A DNA stretch of 64,000 nt from Neoroseomonas marina. Its GTDB lineage: Bacteria; Pseudomonadota; Alphaproteobacteria; Acetobacterales; Acetobacteraceae. This document shows positions 20,230-29,000 of this stretch, piece after piece (position 1 is the first letter of the stretch; each line of letters starts with the position of its first letter). The translations under genes were made by a program, and so were the position numbers. The notes beneath the pieces are model-generated. The model made no database searches. It had not been told where the DNA came from and saw nothing but the letters and a program-made list of their open reading frames with translations. The stretch is taken from contig NZ_JABBKX010000005.1 of assembly GCF_012927745.1 (NCBI RefSeq), positions 248,001 to 312,000 of the forward strand, read 5' to 3'.

Positions 20230-21654
20230 TCAGCGTCCGCGGCGCAGGAAGGCCGGGGCCGGCGCGCCGTCGCGGAAATCACCCTCGCGCCAGGACCGGT
20301 CGCGCCGCGGCGCGTCCTGCGACGCGGCGGCCGGACGACGGCGTGCGGAATCGCCACCCTGCGGGCGCGGGCCGTCGCCCTGGCGCTTCGGTTCGGCCGG
20401 CGCCGCATGGCCGCCGGGGCGATGCTGCGGCTGGCGCTGCGGCTTGTGCGCGCCGCGCGGCGGCTTCTGCTGCTGCTGCTGCGGCTGGCGCGGCGCGGGC
20501 GCGCGCGCGGGTTCGGGCGCAGCCGCACCGGCGCGCGTCTCCGCCGGGATCTGCTGGCGGATCAGGCGCTCGATCGCGCGCAACTTGTCGCGGTCCTCAT
20601 GCGAGCAGAGCGCGATCGCCTCGCCCGTCGCGCCGGCGCGCGCCGTGCGGCCGATGCGGTGGACGTAGGTCTCGGGCACTTCCGGCAGGTCGAACTGGAT
20701 GACATGCGTCACGCCGTCCACGTCGATGCCGCGCGCGGCGATGTCGGTCGCGACCAGCACCGGCGCCGAGCCGTCGCGGAAGGCGGCGAGCGCACGCTCG
20801 CGCGCGTTCTGCGCCTTGTTGCCATGGATAGCGTTCGCCGTGATGCCGTCCTGGCCGAGCTGCTTCACGATGCGGTCCGCACCGTGCTTGGTGCGGCTGA
20901 ACACCAGCGTGCGGCCGATGCCATCCATGCGCAGCAGGTCCGCGAGCGCCTCGCGCTTGCCGTTCGCGGGCAGGTGGATGACGCGCTGGGCGACCTTCTC
21001 GGCCGTCGTCGCCACGGGGGCGACGGCGACGCGCACGGGGTCGGTCAGCATCTCCGCGGCGAGCTTGTTGATCTCGGCCGGCATGGTGGCGCTGAAGAAC
21101 AGCGTCTGGCGCTGCTGCGGGATCGCCTTCAGCAGGCGACGGATGGCCGGCAGGAAGCCCTTGTCGAGCATCTGGTCGGCCTCATCGAGCACCAGCGTCG
21201 TGACGTGGTCGAGCCGCGCCGCGCCCTGGTCGATCAGGTCCTGCAGCCGGCCCGGCGTGGCGACGAGGATGTCGACGCCGCGCGCGAGCGCGCTCTTCTG
21301 CCCGCCGAAGCCGACGCCGCCGAAGACCACGGTGGTGGACAGGCCGAGATGCCGCCCATAGGCGCGCACGCTGTCGGCGATCTGGGAGGCGAGCTCGCGC
21401 GTCGGGCTCAGCACCAGCACGCGGCAGCCATAGCGCGGCGGCCGGCCGGTCTGCTGCGCCAGGCGATGCAGGATCGGCAGGCTGAAGGCCGCGGTCTTGC
21501 CGGTGCCGGTCTGCGCGATGCCGAGCAGGTCGCGCCCTTCCATCACGGAAGGAATGGACTGCGCCTGGATGGGGGTGGGCGAGGAATAGCCCTCCTCGGC
21601 AAGCGCCTGGAGGATACGGGTGTCGAGGCCAAGCGCCTCGAAGGTCGTGGTCAA
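20230..21654 (-). CDS. rhlE: DEAD-box RNA helicase (RhlE type)
   Basis: An ATP-dependent RNA helicase of about 474 aa, likely acting in ribosome assembly or RNA decay. It has the Q motif (PTPIQAQSIP), motif I (AQTGTGKTAAF), PTRELA, TPGRL, DEAD in VLDEADQML, SAT, the C-terminal ATDIAARGIDVD, and HRIGRTARAG. The C-terminal 95 residues are low-complexity Gln/Pro/Arg/Gly, as usual in RhlE. A TTG at 21654 preceded by AGGA is the best start; an in-frame GTG at 21669 has no ribosome binding site. Confidence 0.94.
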   Translation of the reverse strand: MTTTFEALGLDTRILQALAEEGYSSPTPIQAQSIPSVMEGRDLLGIAQTGTGKTAAFSLPILHRLAQQTGRPPRYGCRVLVLSPTRELASQIADSVRAYGRHLGLSTTVVFGGVGFGGQKSALARGVDILVATPGRLQDLIDQGAARLDHVTTLVLDEADQMLDKGFLPAIRRLLKAIPQQRQTLFFSATMPAEINKLAAEMLTDPVRVAVAPVATTAEKVAQRVIHLPANGKREALADLLRMDGIGRTLVFSRTKHGADRIVKQLGQDGITANAIHGNKAQNARERALAAFRDGSAPVLVATDIAARGIDVDGVTHVIQFDLPEVPETYVHRIGRTARAGATGEAIALCSHEDRDKLRAIERLIRQQIPAETRAGAAAPEPARAPAPRQPQQQQQKPPRGAHKPQRQPQHRPGGHAAPAEPKRQGDGPRPQGGDSARRRPAAASQDAPRRDRSWREGDFRDGAPAPAFLRRGR

Positions 21655-21907
21655 GATGCGTCCTGTCACGCGCGCGCCGGGGTTCGCATGGCGCGCGTCG
21701 CTGCGGTGAGAAAGCCCCGCGGGATTGGGACCGTCCGGTGAGTGGCGCGCCTGCCCCGGCCCGGGCCCGCACCGCGCTTCACGCCTTCTGCGAAGGGAAG
21801 CGGCGGGGACCGATCACGCGGCCGGGCTGGCGCGTGGCGCGCAGATCATCCGCGCGATGCGCCGCATATGCGCTTTCGCAGTCGCAAAAACAAGGAGAAT
21901 CAGCGGG

Positions 21908-21927
21908 GCGGCCGTGAATGCGGCCGC
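21908..21927. terminator. Hairpin after the Bug receptor gene
   Basis: Arms GCGGCCG (21908-21914) and CGGCCGC (21921-21927) lie 7 bp beyond the stop of the minus-strand Bug receptor gene. No U-tract is seen, so the role is tentative. Confidence 0.45.
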
Positions 21928-21933
21928 GCTACG

Positions 21934-22929
21934 TCATTCCACGCGGATATTGGCGGTGCGGATCACCTCACCCCAGCGGGCGACCTCGGCGCGGAGGAAT
22001 TCGCCGGTCGGCGCCGGCGCACGGCCCTCGGCGACGAAGCCGAGATCCTCGAGCCGCTTCTTCATCGTCGGTTCCATCACGATGGCGCGGACCTCGCGCG
22101 CGATGCGTTCGTTGATCGCATCCGGCGTGCGAGCGGGCGCGAGCAGCATGCACCAGGAGGAGGCGGCGAAGTCGGGCAGCCCGGCCTCGATGATGGTCGG
22201 CAGGTTCGGCGCGAAGTCGGGGCGCGTGACGGTCGCGATGCCGAGAGGGCGGACATTGCCCGCCTCGAATTGCGGCTTCAGCGTCGAATAGGTGTCGAAC
22301 ATCAGCCCGATATTGCCGGCCATGAGATCCTGCAGCGCCGGCTGCGTGCCGCGATAGGGCACGTGTTCCATGCGCAGGTTCAGCCGCAGGGCGAGCTGTT
22401 CCATCGCGAGATGCGCCGTCGCGCCGATGCCGCTCGACCCGTAGTTCACGCGGCCTGGACGGGCGCGGATGTAGTCGACGAAGCCGCGGAAATCCTCCGC
22501 CGGGACGTGCCTGCTGCCGGCGAGGACGAGCGGCGCCTGCACCACCAGCGACACCGGCGCGAAGGACGTCAGGGCGTCGAAGGGCATCTTGCCCGCCTGC
22601 AGCGTCGCATTGGCGGCATGCGCGGGCAGCACCATGACCAGCGTGTAGCCGTCGGGCGCGGAGGTCGCCGCCGCCGCGGCGCCGACGATGCTGTTCGCGC
22701 CGGGGCGGTTCTCGACGACCACGGGCTGGCCGAGCACGCGGGAGAGCGGTTCCGCGACCAGGCGCGTCGCGATGTCGGTGGTGCCGCCCGGCGTGTAGGG
22801 CACGATGATGCGCAGCGGACGCGTCGGCCATTCCTGCGCGAACGCCGGCCGCGCGAGCGCGGCCCCCGCGGCGGCGGCGATCAGGGCGCGGCGGGAGGCA
22901 CCGCGGCGCGGCGTGGTGGCGATGGTCAT
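21934..22929 (-). CDS. Bug-family tripartite tricarboxylate transporter substrate-binding protein
   Basis: A 331-aa periplasmic receptor with a Tat-like signal (RRGASRRALIAAAAGAALARPAFA). It has family motifs WPTRPLRIIVPYTPGGTTD, VVVENRPGANSIVG, PDGYTLVMV, and the late AGLPDFAASSWCMLLAPA. Bug proteins bind carboxylates such as tricarboxylates; they outnumber transporters in this group of bacteria. No TctA/TctB transporter genes are nearby. Single gene ended by a hairpin. Compare the deleted family member at 61658-62260. Confidence 0.93.
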   Translation of the reverse strand: MTIATTPRRGASRRALIAAAAGAALARPAFAQEWPTRPLRIIVPYTPGGTTDIATRLVAEPLSRVLGQPVVVENRPGANSIVGAAAAATSAPDGYTLVMVLPAHAANATLQAGKMPFDALTSFAPVSLVVQAPLVLAGSRHVPAEDFRGFVDYIRARPGRVNYGSSGIGATAHLAMEQLALRLNLRMEHVPYRGTQPALQDLMAGNIGLMFDTYSTLKPQFEAGNVRPLGIATVTRPDFAPNLPTIIEAGLPDFAASSWCMLLAPARTPDAINERIAREVRAIVMEPTMKKRLEDLGFVAEGRAPAPTGEFLRAEVARWGEVIRTANIRVE

Positions 22930-23010
22930 GGCGTTTCCCCGGTCTCGTTCGTCCGTTCCGCGCCAGTCTGGCGGTCGCCCGCCCGAGCGGCAAGCCGCGG
23001 CCCGATCGGA

Positions 23011-23697
23011 TCAACCCTGCAACCGCGCCGCATTGGCCGCGTCATGCGCGGCGCGGATCGGCGTCGCGAGACGGCGGCCGCGCGTCACGGCGAGCACGAG
23101 GCGCGTCGCGGTCGCGAGCGAGACCCGATGTCCGACGGACACATACAGCGGCCGCGCGCCGCGACGGGTGCGCAGGGCGGTGCCGATGCATCGTCCCTTC
23201 CACATCAGCGGCGTCGCATCGCCAGGATCGGGGCCAGGCTCGCCTTCCCCCACCAGGCGCGACTTCGCCACCCCGATCGTCGGGACGCCCAGCACCAGGC
23301 CCAGATGGCATGCGAGGCCGAGGCCGCGCGGATGGGCCATCCCCTGCCCGTCCACCAGGATGATGTCGGGCCGGACGGACAGGCGATCCCAGCAGGCCCG
23401 CAAGGCGGGAACCTCACGGAAGCCGAGGTAGCCGGGGACGTAGGGAAAGTCGGCCTTGCGGGATTCGCCGCTGCTGGCCAGCACCGCATCCGTCGCGGCG
23501 TCGAGCGTCACGAGCGCCGCATGGACGCGCTTCGCCGGATCGAAGCGCGTGTTGCTGACATCCGCGCCGCCGAGGCGCGCGATGCAGTCCGGCAGGTCAT
23601 CCTCGGGCAGGATGCGCGCGGCCATCTCGGCCTGTGCCGCGCGCGCCGTGGCGATGTCGGGTGGATGGAGCCAGTGCGGCGGCAGGTCCGGAACCAT
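23011..23697 (-). CDS. nfi: Endonuclease V (deoxyinosine 3' endonuclease)
   Basis: A 228-aa DNA repair enzyme that nicks one nucleotide 3' of deoxyinosine. Catalytic residues are visible: D46 (GADVS), E95 in PYVPGYLGFREVPA, and D116 in ILVDGQGMAHPR. The GVAKSRLVGEGE segment is also typical. Length is normal. The gene lies alone between the Bug receptor and the outer-membrane protein gene. Confidence 0.93.
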   Translation of the reverse strand: MVPDLPPHWLHPPDIATARAAQAEMAARILPEDDLPDCIARLGGADVSNTRFDPAKRVHAALVTLDAATDAVLASSGESRKADFPYVPGYLGFREVPALRACWDRLSVRPDIILVDGQGMAHPRGLGLACHLGLVLGVPTIGVAKSRLVGEGEPGPDPGDATPLMWKGRCIGTALRTRRGARPLYVSVGHRVSLATATRLVLAVTRGRRLATPIRAAHDAANAARLQG

Positions 23698-23726
23698 GGT
23701 CCGATCCTGCCACGCGCAGGACGCGC

Positions 23727-24965
23727 CTATAACCCGCCGCGATATCCCAGCCGCGCGAGGATCGCATGCGCGGTGCCGCGCTCCGGCCCCTCATCGATGA
23801 ACTGCCGCGCGTACTGGTAGCCGACATCGATGCTGAAGCCGGACCCGATCTCCCGCCCGAAGGAGACCTCGATCCAGTTCTCGTTCGGCACGGGATCGAC
23901 GCTGCGCTTCCGTTGCCATTGCTGCCAGGCGACGCTGCCGCGCCAGGGGCCGACGCGGTGCTGGATGCCGAGGGTGAAGAAGGTCTCCCGCTCGGCCAGC
24001 GTGGTGGCGATGCTGTCGGATACGCCGGTGTCGGGATCGCTGGTGCCGGTCGGCACGTCGATGCGCGGGCGGCCGCCCGCGTTGCGGAACTGCACGCCCT
24101 CGGCGAACAGCAACGTCGACTGCTCGCGATTCCATTCGTGGCGGTAGCGCAGGCTGACCGCATAGCCCCATTCCCGCGCCGTGCCGTCCGATCCGGGCGC
24201 CTGGGACAGTAGCGCGAGATGATAGGAGAAGCCCGGCAGCCAGGGCATGCGGTCGCCGTCGAAGGCGAGCGCGAAATTGTCGAAGGTCCCGTCGTTGCCG
24301 GGCCCGCCCTGCGCCGCGGTGTTCCGGTTGTAGCGCTCGTAACGCGGGTCGCAGCAGGACGGCCGCGTGATCAGCGTCGAGGAGAGGAAGGAGCGGTCCA
24401 GCGTGTAGACCATCCCCGTGACCTCGTGCTGTCCGAAGCGCACGTCGTCCAGCCAGGTCCAGGCCGCCGAGGCGCCGAGGAGCTGGTTGAACAGATACGC
24501 CTCATGCGCGCGGACCGGGATGAGGATGCCAGGGAAGTCCAGGTAGCCGCGCCCGAAGGGCGCCACGAAGGTGCCGGCGCTGAGGGTGAGATCCTCGACC
24601 GGCTTCCAGTCGGCGTGGAACTGCTCGATGAACAGGGCCTGGCGGCGGAAGCCGATCACCCCGCCATCCGGGAAGCCGCCCGTGGAATCCCCCTCCCCGA
24701 TCGGTTCAGTCGCCAGGCCGAGCTGGATCGAGAAGGTCTCGGTCAGGTGCAGGCCGAAATCGATGTCGCCGAAAAGGAAGACGCTGGTGCCGCGGCGGCG
24801 CGGATAGGTCGCGCGCGTGGTACCGACGCCGATCAGCCCCATGTCGATCTCGGTCTCGAGCTGCGGGAAGCGGACCTGGGCTTCCGCGGGTGGCGCGCCG
24901 GGGTCCTGCGCCAGGGCCGGCGCGGCGAGTGCCAGCGCGGCGCAGAGCAGCAGCGCGCGCTTCAC
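23727..24965 (-). CDS. Outer-membrane beta-barrel protein linked to ZnuA
   Basis: A 412-aa protein with a signal peptide (VKRALLLCAALALAAPALA). The mature part is rich in alternating strands ending in aromatic residues, such as FSIQLGLATEP, FIEQFHADWKPVEDLTLSAG and SVAWQQWQRKRS, and ends like a porin with RLGYRGGL. The GTG start overlaps the znuA stop by 4 bp (GTGA), so it is translated with ZnuA. It may form a zinc-responsive outer-membrane pore or receptor; it lacks a TonB plug. Function is inferred from position. Confidence 0.75.
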   Translation of the reverse strand: MKRALLLCAALALAAPALAQDPGAPPAEAQVRFPQLETEIDMGLIGVGTTRATYPRRRGTSVFLFGDIDFGLHLTETFSIQLGLATEPIGEGDSTGGFPDGGVIGFRRQALFIEQFHADWKPVEDLTLSAGTFVAPFGRGYLDFPGILIPVRAHEAYLFNQLLGASAAWTWLDDVRFGQHEVTGMVYTLDRSFLSSTLITRPSCCDPRYERYNRNTAAQGGPGNDGTFDNFALAFDGDRMPWLPGFSYHLALLSQAPGSDGTAREWGYAVSLRYRHEWNREQSTLLFAEGVQFRNAGGRPRIDVPTGTSDPDTGVSDSIATTLAERETFFTLGIQHRVGPWRGSVAWQQWQRKRSVDPVPNENWIEVSFGREIGSGFSIDVGYQYARQFIDEGPERGTAHAILARLGYRGGL

Positions 24966-25912
24966 GACGGGTCCTGCCGCATGGCCGGGACGATGAGGCC
25001 GACATTGTGCCGGAACATCGCCTCGTAGGTCGGGGCCGGGCCACCCGGGGACGACAGCGCATCGGCGTAGAGCCGGCCGCCGACGCGCACGCGCGCCTCC
25101 TCGGCGACGCGGCGCAGGGTCGCGGGATTGGCCATGTTCTCCATGAAGACGGCGGTGATGCGTTCGTCGCGGATCTGGCGGATCAGGCGGGCGACCTCGG
25201 CGGCGGAGGGCTCGGCCTCGGTCGAGACGCCCTGCGGCGCGAGAAAGGCGATGCCATAGGCCGCGGCGAAATAGCCGAAGGCGTCGTGGCTGGTGACGAC
25301 GCGGCGCCGGGCTTCGGGCACGGTGCCGATCTCCGCGCGCACCCAGGCGTCGAGTGCGGCGAGGCGCGCGCCATAGGCCGCGGCGTTGGCGCGGTAGGTC
25401 TCCGCGCCCGCAGGATCGGCGGCGGCCAGCGCCGCCCCGATGGTCCGCACATAGGACTGTCCGAGACGCAGGTCCTGCCAGGCGTGGGGGTCGGGCACGC
25501 TGCCCGGCCCGACCGCATGCGCCTGCCGCCGCCCACCACCGCCGTGGTCGTGGTTGTGCGCGCGGGCCGACATGGCGCGGGGGGTGACGCCCTCGGTCGC
25601 GGTGGCGACCGGGCCTCGGAAGCCGGCGGAGCGGATCAGTCGATCCATCCACGCATCGAAGCCGAGCCCGTTGCGGACCACCAGCCCCGCATCGCGAAGC
25701 GCCGCCACATCCGATGGCCGCGGCTGGAACCCATGCGCGTCCACATCCGGCCCGGCGATGGTGCGGATCGCGACGCGATCCCCGCCGATCTGCGCCGTCA
25801 TGTCGGCGAGGATCGAGAAGGAGGCGACCACCGGGAAGCGCCCGCTCCCCTGCGCGCGCGCGCGGCCGGCGAGCAACAGGGCGGGCATGGGCAACAGGGA
25901 ACGTCGGAGCAC
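24962..25912 (-). CDS. znuA: Zinc ABC transporter substrate-binding protein (ZnuA-like)
   Basis: A 316-aa periplasmic metal receptor of cluster A-I. After a signal peptide (MLRRSLLPMPALLLAGRARA) come the ligand sites: the His in DAHGFQPRPSD, a His-rich loop (HNHDHGGGG) typical of zinc receptors, the His in PDPHAWQDLR, the His in TSHDAFGYF, and an Asp/Glu in LYADALSSPGG. It should deliver Zn2+ to a ZnuBC pair, which is not in the window. It heads an operon with an outer-membrane protein and follows a candidate Zur operator. Confidence 0.9.
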   Translation of the reverse strand: MLRRSLLPMPALLLAGRARAQGSGRFPVVASFSILADMTAQIGGDRVAIRTIAGPDVDAHGFQPRPSDVAALRDAGLVVRNGLGFDAWMDRLIRSAGFRGPVATATEGVTPRAMSARAHNHDHGGGGRRQAHAVGPGSVPDPHAWQDLRLGQSYVRTIGAALAAADPAGAETYRANAAAYGARLAALDAWVRAEIGTVPEARRRVVTSHDAFGYFAAAYGIAFLAPQGVSTEAEPSAAEVARLIRQIRDERITAVFMENMANPATLRRVAEEARVRVGGRLYADALSSPGGPAPTYEAMFRHNVGLIVPAMRQDPS

Positions 25913-25929
25913 GGCGGCGATCTCGTGTG

Positions 25930-25946
25930 ATGTTATATTGTATCTT
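25930..25946 (-). promoter_or_regulatory. Candidate Zur operator upstream of znuA
   Basis: The AT-rich sequence ATGTTATATTGTATCTT, 18 bp before the znuA start, fits the alphaproteobacterial Zur-box pattern of TGTTATA, one spacer base, then an inverted half-site resembling TATAACATT. The right half matches at about 6 of 9 positions. A low-GC patch in a very high-GC region supports a regulatory role. Repression by zinc-loaded Zur is inferred. Confidence 0.55.
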
Positions 25947-25987
25947 TATCGGCCGCGGTTCATGCCCGCAAGTGGGTCCTCGCGCGA

Positions 25988-26740
25988 TCACTCCCTGCGG
26001 AACAGGCGCTTCAACCAGCCGAACAGGCCGCCACCGCCGGGGTCGCGGCGCTGGTGCGTGGCATGCGGCCGGCGGGAGGGCGGCGGCAGCGCGCTCGCCA
26101 CCGTGTGCCGCCCGGTGTCGTGCGCGGCGATCAGGCGCCGTTCCAGCGCGACGACCTGCGCCACCGCCTCGGGCGGGGACAGGCGGGCGAGCTCGGCGGC
26201 GGTCGCGTCGGCGTCGTCCCAGGCTTCGGCGCGGCGCAGGGCGTCGATGATGCGCACGGTCTGCTCGGCATCGAGCGGCGGGCCGCTGCGCCATAGCGCC
26301 ACCGCGTCCTGGCGCAGCGCCTGGGCCAGATGCGGCTTGAAGGCGTCGTCGGCCACCCAGGCGGCGTGCAGCGTGGCCTCGGCTGCGGCATGCAGCGCGC
26401 CGGTCTCCTCGAGGACATGGGCCCAGGCGAGGAAGCGGCGGACCAGCGGCGGCTGGCTGGAATCCTGGATCAGGGCACGGAAGGGCGCGGCGGAGACCGC
26501 CGCGGCCGCGGCCGGATGCGCCTTGGCGATCGACGGCGCCGCATAGCCGCAATGCGGGCATTGCTGCAGCCAGCGCGCCATGGTCGAGCGCACCGGTTCG
26601 CCTGGGCGCAGATCGAGGTCCGGCGCCTGTTCAGGCGGCGGCGGACGGAACGGGGCTTGGCGGCTCTCGCGCCCGCAGACGCCGCAGGTGGTCTGTCCCG
26701 CAGCAGCCGAACGGGAGGAGGCGGAGGGCGTTTCGGCCAT
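25988..26740 (-). CDS. Zinc-ribbon protein of unknown function
   Basis: A 250-aa protein whose N-terminus carries two CxxC pairs: CGVCGR near residue 19 and CPHCGYAAP near residue 61. Together they form a likely zinc ribbon. The rest is helical and Ala-rich (WAHVLEETGALHAAAEATLH; RRAEAWDDADATAAEL), ending in a basic FGWLKRLFRRE tail. No family was recognised with confidence. It lies upstream of znuA in the same direction but is separated by the candidate Zur operator. Confidence 0.65.
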   Translation of the reverse strand: MAETPSASSRSAAAGQTTCGVCGRESRQAPFRPPPPEQAPDLDLRPGEPVRSTMARWLQQCPHCGYAAPSIAKAHPAAAAAVSAAPFRALIQDSSQPPLVRRFLAWAHVLEETGALHAAAEATLHAAWVADDAFKPHLAQALRQDAVALWRSGPPLDAEQTVRIIDALRRAEAWDDADATAAELARLSPPEAVAQVVALERRLIAAHDTGRHTVASALPPPSRRPHATHQRRDPGGGGLFGWLKRLFRRE

Positions 26741-26833
26741 GGAAACGTCATCCTAGACCAGAACCTGCGGTGCCGGGAATCCGACAACGTTCTGCCATTG
26801 CACGCATGCGCGCGGGCGGGCACATGTCTCCCC

Positions 26834-27781
26834 ATGCCGCGCGGCGACCTCTTCCCCGATATCGCACCCTATGAGACCGGATTGCTGCCGCTGTCCGGCG
26901 GGCACGTCATGTACTGGGAGCAGGTCGGCAACCCACGGGGCCAACCGGTGCTGTTCCTGCATGGCGGCCCAGGCGCGGGCGCCGGCGCGGTGCACCGCCG
27001 GTTCTTCGACCCCGCCCATTGGCGCGTCGTGATCTTCGACCAGCGTGGCGCCGGCCGGTCCCGACCGCTGGGGGAATTGCGGGACAACACGACGCCGCAC
27101 CTGGTCGGCGACATCGAGATGCTGCGCCGTTTCCTCGGCATCGAGAAGTGGCTGCTGTTCGGCGGATCCTGGGGGTCGACCCTCGCCCTGGCCTATGCCC
27201 AGGAGCATCCGGAGCGGGTGACGGGCTGCGTGCTGCGCGGTGTCTTCCTCGGCCGGCGGGACGAGGTGGACTGGTTCCTCACCGGGTTGAAGCGCGTCTT
27301 CCCCGATGCCTGGGCATCCTTCGCGGAGCATCTGCCCGAGGCCGAGCGCGGGGACTTGCTCGGCGCCTACCTGAAGCGGCTGTGCCATCCCGACCCGTCG
27401 GTGCACCTGCCGGCGGCGCGGGCCTGGAGCCAGTACGAGGGGTCCTGCTCGACCCTGCTGCCCTCGCCCGAGACGGTGGCGTCCTTCGCGCAGGACCGCA
27501 CGGCGCTGGGCCTGGCGCGGATCGAGGCGCACTATTTCGCGCACGACCTGTTCCTGCCGCCGGAGGGGCTGCTCGGTCGCATCGACCGGATCGCCAATAT
27601 TCCGGCGGAGATCGTGCAAGGCCGCTACGACATGGTCTGCCCGCCCGAGACCGCCTTTGAACTGGCGGCGGCCTGGCCCGGGGCCCGGCTGACCATCGTG
27701 CCCGATGCCGGCCATTCGGCCCTGGAGCCGGGGGTGCGGACAGCGCTCGTCTCGGCGGTCGAGCGGTTCCGGCGGCGCTGA
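26834..27781 (+). CDS. pip: Proline iminopeptidase (prolyl aminopeptidase)
   Basis: A 315-aa cytosolic alpha/beta hydrolase that removes N-terminal proline from peptides. It has the oxyanion motif FLHGGPGAGAG and the nucleophile S112 in LFGGSWGSTLAL. The catalytic Asp is in QGRYDMVCPP and the His in PDAGHSALEPG near the C-terminus. The N-terminal SGGHVMYWEQVGNPRGQP is also typical. A hairpin follows the stop, then tRNA-Arg. Confidence 0.95.
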   Translation: MPRGDLFPDIAPYETGLLPLSGGHVMYWEQVGNPRGQPVLFLHGGPGAGAGAVHRRFFDPAHWRVVIFDQRGAGRSRPLGELRDNTTPHLVGDIEMLRRFLGIEKWLLFGGSWGSTLALAYAQEHPERVTGCVLRGVFLGRRDEVDWFLTGLKRVFPDAWASFAEHLPEAERGDLLGAYLKRLCHPDPSVHLPAARAWSQYEGSCSTLLPSPETVASFAQDRTALGLARIEAHYFAHDLFLPPEGLLGRIDRIANIPAEIVQGRYDMVCPPETAFELAAAWPGARLTIVPDAGHSALEPGVRTALVSAVERFRRR

Positions 27782-27801
27782 GGGCGTGGTAAGAACGCCC
27801 T
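27781..27801 (+). terminator. Hairpin after pip
   Basis: Arms AGGGCGT (27781-27787) and ACGCCCT (27795-27801) with a 7-nt loop begin at the last base of the pip stop codon and end 6 bp before tRNA-Arg. Confidence 0.55.
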
Positions 27802-27807
27802 GCGTGG

Positions 27808-27884
27808 GTCCCCGTAGCTCAGCAGGATAGAGCACAGGATTCCTAATCCTGGGGCCGTGAGTTCGAATCTCGCCGGGGACACCA
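27808..27884 (+). tRNA. tRNA-Arg (anticodon CCT), island integration site
   Basis: A complete 77-nt tRNA with encoded CCA. Acceptor stem GTCCCCG pairs with CGGGGAC, the D-loop is standard, and the anticodon stem is CAGGA/TCCTG with loop TTCCTAA, giving anticodon CCT (codon AGG). The 3' half from 27839 on, plus one base, is repeated exactly at 50905-50951, marking this gene as the attachment site of the element that follows. Confidence 0.97.
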
Positions 27885-27885
27885 C
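27839..27885 (+). repeat. attL: 47-bp direct repeat in tRNA-Arg
   Basis: This copy runs from the anticodon loop (ATTCCTAATCCTGG...) through CCA plus one C. It matches 50905-50951 at every position and diverges at both flanks (G versus T before it, T versus C after it). It regenerates the complete tRNA after integration. Confidence 0.95.
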
Positions 27886-27945
27886 TGATTTTTCAAATAC
27901 TTATGGGCGCAATCGTCGCTCCCTCAATCGAGCCAAATCGACTTC

Positions 27946-27965
27946 GCGGACCCCCTGCGGACCCC
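27946..27965 (+). promoter_or_regulatory. Paired putative integrase arm-type sites (left end)
   Basis: Two copies of GCGGACCCC (27946-27954 and 27957-27965) start 11 bp apart, 61 bp inside attL. The same 9-mer, again as an 11-bp pair plus a single copy, occurs near attR. Paired direct repeats at both ends are the expected form of tyrosine-integrase arm-binding sites. Confidence 0.6.
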
Positions 27966-28055
27966 TTTTCGTGTCCGAACCTGCCGCTGACTGGCGGTGA
28001 GTTTGGTCGCGATCCGCAGACCGCTCCTTCGGTCGTAAGCACGAGCGCCATACCT

Positions 28056-28976
28056 TCAATCCTGGGGTGTCAGAAAGTAAATCGGCGTTAGTGGAAAGCG
28101 TCGCCGCGCAACCTCCGCAAGCTTGTCGTAGAAGCGAATCCACAGCTCGACCAAGCGCTGCAGATCGATCAGCGTAATGCGGCGTTTTGCATGGCTTCGA
28201 GCGTACTCCTCGGCATCCTTCGTGAAGCCTCCGGCCGAAACGAAGAGTCCAATGTCTTCGTCGTCCAGCACCGCGGCGAACGACTTCAGCCCGTTGATGT
28301 CCACCTTCTGCAGGACGCGTTTGACCTGGACTTTTATCCGCGGAGGCTTCGTTCCGAGCGGGTCGCTGTAAGCGAGGACATCAATACCTCCGTCCTTTCC
28401 AGGGGGAGACACCCACTCAACGTGATAGTCCATTGCACGAAGCAAATCCGCCACGAGGTGCTGAAACTCAAACGGCGGCATGGAGTGCAGAAATTGCTCG
28501 ATCTCGAGCCGGGCTTGCTCATCGGCGGCCTCGAATGTCACGTCGGCCGATTGCTCGACGGCACTATCCTCAAGTTCAGTTGGCTGGGATGCCGGTTCAC
28601 CGGTGAAGCTTGATTCAGATGGATAGCCGCTCTTGTTCTTCTCCCAGGCCTGATAGAGCTTTCGAGCCTTGCGGTAAAAGTCTTCACCATCCGTGAAGTC
28701 GCTGTACGCCTTCCTCCCGTCTTCCGTGATCGACCAGCGTCCCTTCTCCTTGACCAGCCAACCGGCCTTTGAGCAGTCGACAGTGGCGAAGCGGACGATG
28801 CGATCAAACCGCCGCCCGCCCGACGGGTAGTCTCCGGCCTCGTAGGGCGACAGCGAAACGGAGCCCTCAAGCTGCTTGATGGCGTCTCTGCCGAACATGC
28901 CGTCGGGGGAGCTCATTAGGATCTTGAATAGCTGGCGAAGAAGTTCTCCGGTCCGGCGGTAGGTGATCTCGGCCAT
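28056..28976 (-). CDS. mrr: Mrr-type restriction endonuclease
   Basis: A 306-aa protein with an N-terminal winged-helix Mrr domain (residues 8-95: LLRQLFKILMSSPDGMFGRDA) and a C-terminal Mrr catalytic domain. The catalytic pattern is visible: E170 in PFEFQHLVADLL, D199 in GKDGGIDVLA, then Q217 and K219 in RIKVQVKR (D-x17-QxK). Mrr enzymes cut modified (methylated) DNA and act against foreign DNA. It is the first gene inside the element, reading toward attL, and is divergent from the SRAP gene across a short region holding a palindrome. Confidence 0.88.
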   Translation of the reverse strand: MAEITYRRTGELLRQLFKILMSSPDGMFGRDAIKQLEGSVSLSPYEAGDYPSGGRRFDRIVRFATVDCSKAGWLVKEKGRWSITEDGRKAYSDFTDGEDFYRKARKLYQAWEKNKSGYPSESSFTGEPASQPTELEDSAVEQSADVTFEAADEQARLEIEQFLHSMPPFEFQHLVADLLRAMDYHVEWVSPPGKDGGIDVLAYSDPLGTKPPRIKVQVKRVLQKVDINGLKSFAAVLDDEDIGLFVSAGGFTKDAEEYARSHAKRRITLIDLQRLVELWIRFYDKLAEVARRRFPLTPIYFLTPQD

Positions 28977-29000
28977 CGCGTCTGTCTACCCCAAGGCAAA

